DNA from: Heterostelium album PN500
Lineage: Eukaryota; Evosea; Eumycetozoa; Acytosteliales; Acytosteliaceae
Direction of reading: 5' to 3'
Assembly: GCF_000004825.1 (NCBI RefSeq)
Contig: NW_008805092.1
Coordinates: forward strand, 434,001-498,000
Length of the DNA stretch: 64,000 nt
The notes beneath the pieces were generated by a model, which was not told the origin of the DNA, did no database searches, and worked only from the letters and a program-made list of their open reading frames with translations. This document shows positions 56,401 to 64,000 of the stretch, piece after piece. Position numbers and translations under genes: made by a program. Numbering within the stretch: the stretch's first letter is position 1; each line of letters starts with the position of its first letter.

Positions 56401-58148
56401 AGATTTGGTTATGTCACCATTTGTAGATGTTGGACAATCTTCAAGATTGATTGAATTTAATTTTACAATCATCGAAAATACATCACCCGAATCTGGTATT
56501 TCTGAACGATATAAACCAATCATAAGAGTATTGTCAGAGAATGGAGATTCATTGGATTTTGAATCAATGATTGTTAGTGGAAATCCAATGAAATATAATT
56601 ATTATGCAGCCTACCAATTACCATATTCATTTGGTTCGAATAATCTTTATGTTAGTATTTTCGGTATCTCTGACATGTTCCATAACTATGTTGGATACAC
56701 ATCCTCTGATTTAAAGAGTCTCGCTCTTCCATATCACATCAGTATTAGATACAACCAATCATCACCCTTCATAGACTCAACATCGAAATTGTTCAAAAAT
56801 GGTGGTGATCTATATATCTATGGTCGATCATTCCAAGGAAGTAGTTTAACAATAAGTATTGATTTTAAAGATTCAAAAGGATATCTTAATTATGAATATT
56901 CAATGAAAACTGGATCAATCATTTTAATAAGTAGTCTTCCTTCCATTTCATCAAACAATATCAATTTGTTTGTCACATTGGATGGTGTTCGTTCAAACAC
57001 TTTTAATATCCAAGTATTTACAATTGTTGTTCCAACTCCTAATGGCACACCATCACCTTCACCAACTGGTACTCCAACACAATCACCCTCGTCAACACCA
57101 ACCAATTGTCCAGGCAAACCAATCTGTAATAATAATGGAATATGCGCTAACTCTACATGTCAATGCTATCCACCATGGGGTGGTCCATCTTGTTCATCAA
57201 GTAAGTAATTCTTAACTATTGAAAAAAAAGTACAAAAATTAACAAACAATTAAACAACTATTTGTAGAAAATATAATTGTTCCAATACCACCAGCTTATC
57301 CAGATCCAGCATCAGGAACAAATGTCACTGAAACTGGAAATTTAGTGACATCTTCTGTTGAGATTGTTGGAGTAAGAGAGTTGGATGATATGAATAATAT
57401 TGTTGAGCAATACAACGTCACCAAATGGAATTTCAAAGATCTCACAACACCATCAACCAATCCAAAGTATTTCTATTCATCACAACTCAATCAGAGATCA
57501 ACTTACTTGAACGTATCGATTGAATACTTTAAGAATCCAACCAACATTACATTTGCAGATGAGAACCTATTCATCCCAGCATCTACAATTAAATTCACAA
57601 TGAGTTTAGATTACTACTCATTCAAACAATCGACCAACTACTTACAGATTTTAATGAAATCATCGATAGAAAGTGACGATTCCGATGTTTGTTCATCGAT
57701 TGGTATTGGAAAGGTTGACAGAAATGTAAAGTGGATCAAACTTAATATCGATGATATCAGTCTCTATGGTAGATTCCTTTCCAATGCCATTTGTGATGGT
57801 AGAGTTACACCAATACAGAATGTAATTATCAATGATGACTCAGACAATCAAGATGATCAAACGAAACAAGAAAGATCAATATTGGTTGGAATTACAATAC
57901 CATCCTACAGCAAGTACGTCGATTTAGATCCAGACTTTTCAAATCTTATCGATGTAGGTGAAGGTGATACCACTGATTTTATTTGCTCAAAGAAAAGATT
58001 GAGTAATGGTGCAATTGCTGGAATTGTCGTAGGTGGAGTTGTATTTGTTGCAATTGTTGTCGGTGTTACACTATATCTTTACAAGAAAAAGAAATTTAAA
58101 TTGCAAAAAAAGAAAATGCAAAACAAATTAAAAAATTTCAACACATAA
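53459..58148 (+). CDS. ComC-like EGF-domain type I membrane protein, ten exons
   Basis: Exons: 53459-53504, 53571-53900, 53976-54293, 54356-54667, 54744-55043, 55102-55419, 55501-55824, 55893-56306, 56370-57200 and 57268-58148. They join to 1357 residues, and all nine introns are in phase 1. A signal peptide (LYFLFLFLLNIYS) precedes about seven extracellular modules of roughly 100-138 residues, each close to one exon and rich in strands and N-x-S/T sites. An IPT/TIG-like stretch (GGDLYIYGRSFQG) leads to a Pro/Thr linker and one EGF domain (CNNNGICANSTCQCYPPWGG). A membrane-proximal domain, a span (AIAGIVVGGVVFVAIVVGV) and a lysine-rich tail follow. The order matches the large dictyostelid ComC-type surface family used in cell-cell signalling. 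The ligand is unknown. Confidence 0.9.
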
Positions 58149-58377
58149 TAAGAAAAATAAATTTCTATCTTTGTAAATTTTAAATGGATATGATTGTTTT
58201 TAGTCAATTTAAATAAAAATCATCTTTTGAATTCATCAAGATTGCACCAATCAAGTGCAAAAAAAAAGATCAAAAGGCTTAATTACGAACTTTTGGTTAT
58301 TACTTTTTAACTCCAAAATATGATTTGATATTTTTTAGAATTTTATCATTATTTTAATTTATTTTAAATATAAACTT

Positions 58378-60014
58378 ATGTCTCTAAATCAGAATAATCA
58401 AATTGTTAATCTATCACCTATTTTATTGGGAAATATAACCAAATATCTAGAAAACAATATCGACAGAATATGTTTAAGTTTAGTTTGTAAGCGATGGTAC
58501 GATAGTCGTGATAGATACTTATTGTTTAATACTGAACTTCTTACTCTGATCGAACAAAATCAGTGTCGATTTCACTTGAGATCATACAGCTATATTTATA
58601 ACAAATCATTGGAACTCAAAGAGAATCGTAAACTATTGATCGGTACATATTATAATCAAAGTCAATACTATGATTATCAATATAGTATGTATCATAGTTA
58701 AATTTATTTACCAACATATTATTTTTAAAAACTTATAAATTTATTAACTTTTTTAATTAAGATGATATTGATGAAATTGATAATATAGATAAGAATGTAG
58801 ATTCAGTTACACTTAGAACATCAGTGGATATGCAGAAACTAAACAATCTATTGTCAAAGTCAAATGTTAGAGAACTACTGCTTTGTTCGACCTTGGTATA
58901 TGGCATTCCACCAAATATAGAAACAATATCGTTTGATTTGAAATTCGATGAAGATCTGGCTGTTGGTTGTTTTCAAAAAGGTTTGAAATCGATTTCGCTG
59001 TATTGCGCTAGACCGATTGGATTGAATGTATTTCCAGAAGGATTAACCAAACTTGAAATAGCACTCAAACGATGCTATAAATTGAAACCAGGAGTATTTC
59101 CTTCAACTCTTCAATGCCTGAATCTGGACGAACCAGTCGATCTTAACCCAGGAGTGTTGCCACCAAATCTGAAAACTCTGAAACTCAACTTTGGTGCCAA
59201 GTGTGATATCACTAAAGGCGTGTTGCCAAACTCACTTGAAACTCTAAAGTATGCTCCAACCACCTGGATGCCATACTTAACACCACTGCTCAATTTGAAG
59301 AATCTAATCATCCACGATTCAATAGTAGACCCAGCCAGCAAAATCAAATCTCTTAATCTACGACAGCTCCCAATGAGTTTAACCAGTTTAGATGTTAGCT
59401 ATTCTCTTTATCAGTTGACATCTCCACTTCCTCAGACAATAAAACACCTGAATATTGGAGCGAGTGAATGTAGCTTTGAGATTCTGTTTCCAGAGAAACT
59501 CTGTCATACCTATCGACTGGAAACACTGACCGTTGGCAGAAGAAAGAGAGAAATACCACTACCAAGGGTTAATGTAAAACGATTGGTTCTCACTCAATAC
59601 AATCACAATGTGTTGGAAGGACATATACCGCCTGGTGTAGAGTATCTGGAATTCGAATCGAACTACCACAAACAAATAAAGATACGTGCAATACCGGAAT
59701 CTGTTAAGGTTCTAAGAATATGCTTCCCGCTAAAGCCACACCTCTATGAGATACCACCAAGTGTTCACACGCTTCAGATTACAAGGTATCTCAATTATGA
59801 TAAATACATCACTGATGGCTTGAAGTCACTTCCACCCACAGTCACCAGCATCCAATTTTTTATGAGCAATCGATTGGAGTTGGAAATAAGACGACTCAAC
59901 AAAGATGACTATATTATATTTGGTAGTGCCTATGATAGGTTTATATCAACAAGATTTTCAGATACTTTCTTTTTAGAAAAACTGACAAAATTAAAAAATA
60001 AAAATTATTATTAA
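58378..60014 (+). CDS. F-box / FNIP-repeat protein
   Basis: Two exons (58378-58684, 58762-60014) join as A|AT to give 519 residues. The N terminus is an F-box-like segment (VNLSPILLGNITKYLEN, then CLSLVCKRWYDSRDRYL). The second exon is made of FNIP-type repeats of about 22 residues with the 'G.LP..L..L.L' core: PGVFPSTLQCLNLD, PGVLPPNLKTLKLNFG and KGVLPNSLETLKY. F-box/FNIP proteins are a large dictyostelid family thought to choose substrates for SCF ubiquitin ligases. The FNIP repeats fold like leucine-rich repeats. The C-terminal 60 residues have no repeat. The substrate is unknown. Confidence 0.9.
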
Positions 60015-60270
60015 CAAATTTTATATTTTATTATTTTTTGATATCTTCATTTGCCTTTCCACTAACATTCAATAAAAATTTAATTAAATCCATTTTGAAA
60101 ATTAAAACCATCTAAATTTACACGTGGGGGAAAAATGGCGATCAAGATTTGCAAAATCCCATTATAATTTTTTGAAATTCAAACCCCAAAATTGGGTTTT
60201 GATTTGGTTATGATTTACTTCATAAATTATTTGAATTTTTTAATAATTTTTTGTCATATGAATGAAAAAA

Positions 60271-60330
60271 TATAAATACTGAATCTGAGATTCTATAATT
60301 TCATTCAACATATAATATTCTTTTTTTTTA
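60271..60330 (+). promoter_or_regulatory. Actin core promoter: TATA box and oligo(dT) tract
   Basis: TATAAATA at 60271-60278 lies about 77 bases before the actin ATG. An oligo(T) run (60319-60329) follows it and then an A-rich leader. TATA plus oligo(dT) is the classic dictyostelid core promoter layout. The rest of 60015-60354 is AT-rich spacer without other recognised elements. Confidence 0.7.
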
Positions 60331-60354
60331 AACAACAAATATAATAAATAAACA

Positions 60355-61570
<1,216 letters not shown>

Positions 61571-62903
61571 ACATTTTAAAAAAACAACCTCTTTTTTTGT
61601 AAATTATAAGAATAAATGTATCAAAAAGTCAACTGTTGATTTTATCCGGTTGCCTTTTATTGTAGATAAAAAAATATTTATTTTATTGTTTCTTTTTTTT
61701 TCCTTAAAATATTATATCAATCAGATGTTAAATGAAAAGAATTGGAAGAGACGTCAAGACCAAATAATAGTAGTAGCAATAGATTCATGCCAAAACGAGG
61801 TGAATCAACTACTGTAGAGGAATACGATAGTAATTTGGTGGCTGATGAATAATCATTATTTTATTTTCATCTTTATTGTTAAACACAAAATCCAAAGGGC
61901 TATTGAGGTACAGATTCTTGAATGGTGATGGATCGATACCCATTGGACATTCAATGATATGTCGCAGTTTAATTTGTTCTTTTTACCTTAGCAGCAGATT
62001 CGGTTGGAACTGTTTATATGAAATTAAATTAAATTAAAAAAATAATTAAATTCAATTAGTAAACTATTGATTCAATTGTTTATATATTTAAATTATATAT
62101 TACCTTAAAAGAAACATAAAGTGTAAGACTATCTGTCATATAATGGTTCATATTAATAGATTTCTTGCATATTTCTTTTTTATCTTTTTCTCTATATCGG
62201 GTTCTTATGGATGGATGTCATCTGGCTTGATGTTCGATCAGGTAAACTTTCTTTACCTTTCCACCAATAAAGATGAGCACTTTGAAGAACCAGAGTGTTT
62301 GATATACGAGATGCACTGGAATGTTAAATTTCTCTATGATGTTACCAAAGATGATTTGGTCTCTTTCCAGTCAAAACTATTTAGCTTAATGAAATGTTCA
62401 TTGAATCGTTCTTCCTCTTGTCTGTCCCGAAATTCTTGCCAATCTCGATTGTACGAATAATCGCGAGAATGTTGGGAGAAACTAGAGGAAGAACGATTCA
62501 ATGAACATTTCATTAATGACCGGATCGAGCAAGAACAAGATGATGATGAGGAGGATGCAATGAAAGATGATCAAGTATGGCGATTATTCGTACGATTGAA
62601 AATGTCTGATAGATATTGAAATCAACAAGTTTCTGTAAAATTACTTTATGATCGATTTGACCTTCATGTTGAAGCAAGATTTTAAATTCTAAACAAAAAA
62701 ATTTGTTAATAAATTTGGAATATATATATAAATTAATTAAATTAAAAATAAATAAATACCAGATTCAATCTCTAACAAAATCTATACCTAAAATATGGTT
62801 CTGTTAAATCATTCAGTATGCTATTGGTGGTCCTTTGTACTATGTCCAAACAACATCTATCTAGGAAATCGACTCCGAATGTTTCGAACTACAACATGTA
62901 AGT
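61571..62903. other. Degenerate coding fragments downstream of actin
   Basis: No intact gene, but several short protein-like stretches on both strands. On the plus strand: RFMPKRGESTTVEEYDSN near 61790-61850, and RIEQEQDDDEEDAMKDDQ at 62522-62575. On the minus strand: LRHIIECPMGIDPSPFKN near 61960-61910, DQIIFGNIIEKFNIPVH near 62365-62315, ILLQHEGQIDHKVILQKL near 62690-62620, and a 101-base exon-like piece at 62888-62788 flanked by AG and GT (FGVDFLDRCCLDIVQ). Some may be exons of the broken minus-strand gene entering from the right edge. The joins I tried do not keep frame. Confidence 0.4.
62386..62516. repeat. 33-bp perfect inverted repeat
   Basis: Arms at 62386-62418 and 62484-62516 are exact reverse complements with a 65-base loop. 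Both arms can encode the peptide EEERFNEHFI, on opposite strands, so the pair looks like an inverted duplication of coding sequence. A weaker inverted match lies around it: TCGATTGTACGAATAATCG near 62446-62464 with CGATTATTCGTAC near 62581. Confidence 0.85.
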
Positions 62904-63449
62904 TGAGAGAATTCTGTTTGATAAAGAATGAATAAATAAAAGATATAGAATTTGTAATAATAATTAATATTAATAAATAGTTTTTCTATTTTTGATTGAC
63001 AAGAAACTTGTTTTTTTTAAATACCACTAAATTAAAGAAGATGATTGTTTTTTGATAATTTAGTTTAAATAATGATTATAGTTGTGAGCGATGATTTGTT
63101 TTTGGTTATGTTATACAAATAAAAAAAAGAAAAGAAAAAAAAAAGAATTGATGTTTATCTGAATAATACTAATGATTATCTGATTTATTGATCCTCCAGT
63201 GTTGATGTATTGATTTTGTTATAAAATTAATGCTGTAGAATGGAAATCAGTGATTGTGAAATGTTGGGACAGAGCGCAAGTTTGATATTCATTTTACTGA
63301 GTTTTTCATTGCCTAGTTTAATTAGAGTTTGAACAACTCATTCTGATAAATTAGATGCGGGGATAATTAAATATTATTATGAATGAGTATTATTAGAAAT
63401 GAATGATTAATTTGATAAAGTTAGATAAAGTTTGTTAAAGTATACTTAC
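62904..63449. other. AT-rich spacer or intron
   Basis: No coding character is visible. A GTAAGTATAC donor on the minus strand (63449) marks its right border, so much of it could be an intron of the disrupted gene to the right. Confidence 0.4.
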
Positions 63450-64000
63450 AACAATTGATTGAATATAAAACTTCTAAATTTAAATTGTCTAATGCGTTCA
63501 AGAGACAATCGTCGTCGACAGAGGTTCTCGAGAAAGAGAATGCGAGGTCGTTTGCAATATCACTACAGCGGATGTCGCTGCACCCGCTCAGATCGAGCAC
63601 TTCAAGTTCATCTTTGGAGTCTTCGATTGTGACTTGTTCGATCGATATCGATTCCTGTGATACGGTAGAGGTCTGTGGAATGATTCTGCTCGTCTTGTAG
63701 GTATTGAGTTGTTACTGAATGGTTTTATCGAGATTCGATCTGATGTTGGCATCCTCCTGTATCTTTCGCTGAAGCTCTTCGTCTTCTTTCTTGCGTGCGA
63801 TACGCTCTGCCTCCAACTGGGCGGTCCCGCTCTTTCATCGCCTTCTCACTCTTGTGTCTATTGTAAGCGGCAGCCAGCTCCTCTTCCATCCTGGCAAGCT
63901 CCTGCTTTCTGGCAGCTTCTCGGGAGGACCGATCTTCTTGTCGACTTCCTCGGCACGCTCAGCCAAGATGACACCATTGGTACGCATCTGCTTCAGCTTG
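63450..64000 (-). pseudogene. Disrupted coiled-coil / LRR-like gene, runs off the right edge
   Basis: On the minus strand the sequence reads as protein from the window edge: LKQMRTNGVILAERAEEVDK, then, in a second frame, REAARKQELARMEEELAAAY, then, in a third, QLEAERIARKKEDEELQRK and EDANIRSNLDKTIQ. An in-frame TAA follows. The same frame continues past it as SKDELEVLDLSGCSDIRCSD, LRR-like, up to a GTAAGT donor. The two frame changes sit at C/G runs near 63927 and 63825, so sequencing or assembly indels are as likely as true decay. The charged heptad-like part is a coiled coil. No named family is recognised, and the upstream part lies outside the window. Confidence 0.45.

Overview
This window is nuclear DNA of a social amoeba (dictyostelid). 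The evidence is the AT-rich, homopolymer-filled spacers between short GT-AG introns, the glutamine, asparagine, serine and threonine runs inside proteins, and a set of lineage-typical genes: a dictyostelid-type actin, an IRE1-like kinase with the irl layout, an F-box/FNIP-repeat protein, an EGF-domain surface protein of the ComC type, and a dictyostelid-style ankyrin protein. Most genes have introns, which suggests a dictyostelid other than D. discoideum, but the species cannot be named from this sequence alone.

Left part (0-27 kb). A minus-strand F-box/DOCK (DHR-2) fusion is followed by the NatA auxiliary subunit Naa15 and a PIF1-type helicase with a likely mitochondrial leader. The plus strand then carries a small multi-pass membrane protein, a secreted 2H-phosphoesterase-like protein and a small secreted protein that resembles bacterial emfourin (an M4-protease inhibitor). 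Next come a minus-strand POT/PTR peptide transporter whose first splice junction is off by one base, a gene remnant, and a 1427-residue IRE1/RNase L-like kinase-KEN protein. The plus-strand gene for ribosomal protein eS4 follows, with an intron directly after its ATG.

Middle (27-51 kb). A 4.8 kb gene-free spacer precedes a PB1-domain protein that is probably regulatory. A surface-protein cluster then spans 35.6-43.7 kb: two paralogous type I membrane proteins, a membrane-anchored beta-helix protein and a tetraspan protein. After it come a degenerate two-RRM protein, an ankyrin-type protein and an intact but unrecognised 585-residue protein with hydrophobic C-terminal helices.

Right part (51-64 kb). 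A 5'-truncated non-LTR retrotransposon, with poly(A) tail and 3' hairpin, abuts a tRNA-Lys(CUU) gene. It is followed by an 18-bp perfect palindrome. A ten-exon ComC-like surface gene has all nine introns in phase 1. Then come an F-box/FNIP gene, actin, and a degenerate stretch with a 33-bp perfect inverted repeat and a broken coiled-coil gene running off the right edge.

No operons or CRISPR arrays were seen. Exon joins were made by eye from GT-AG signals and reading-frame continuity, and have not been checked against transcripts.
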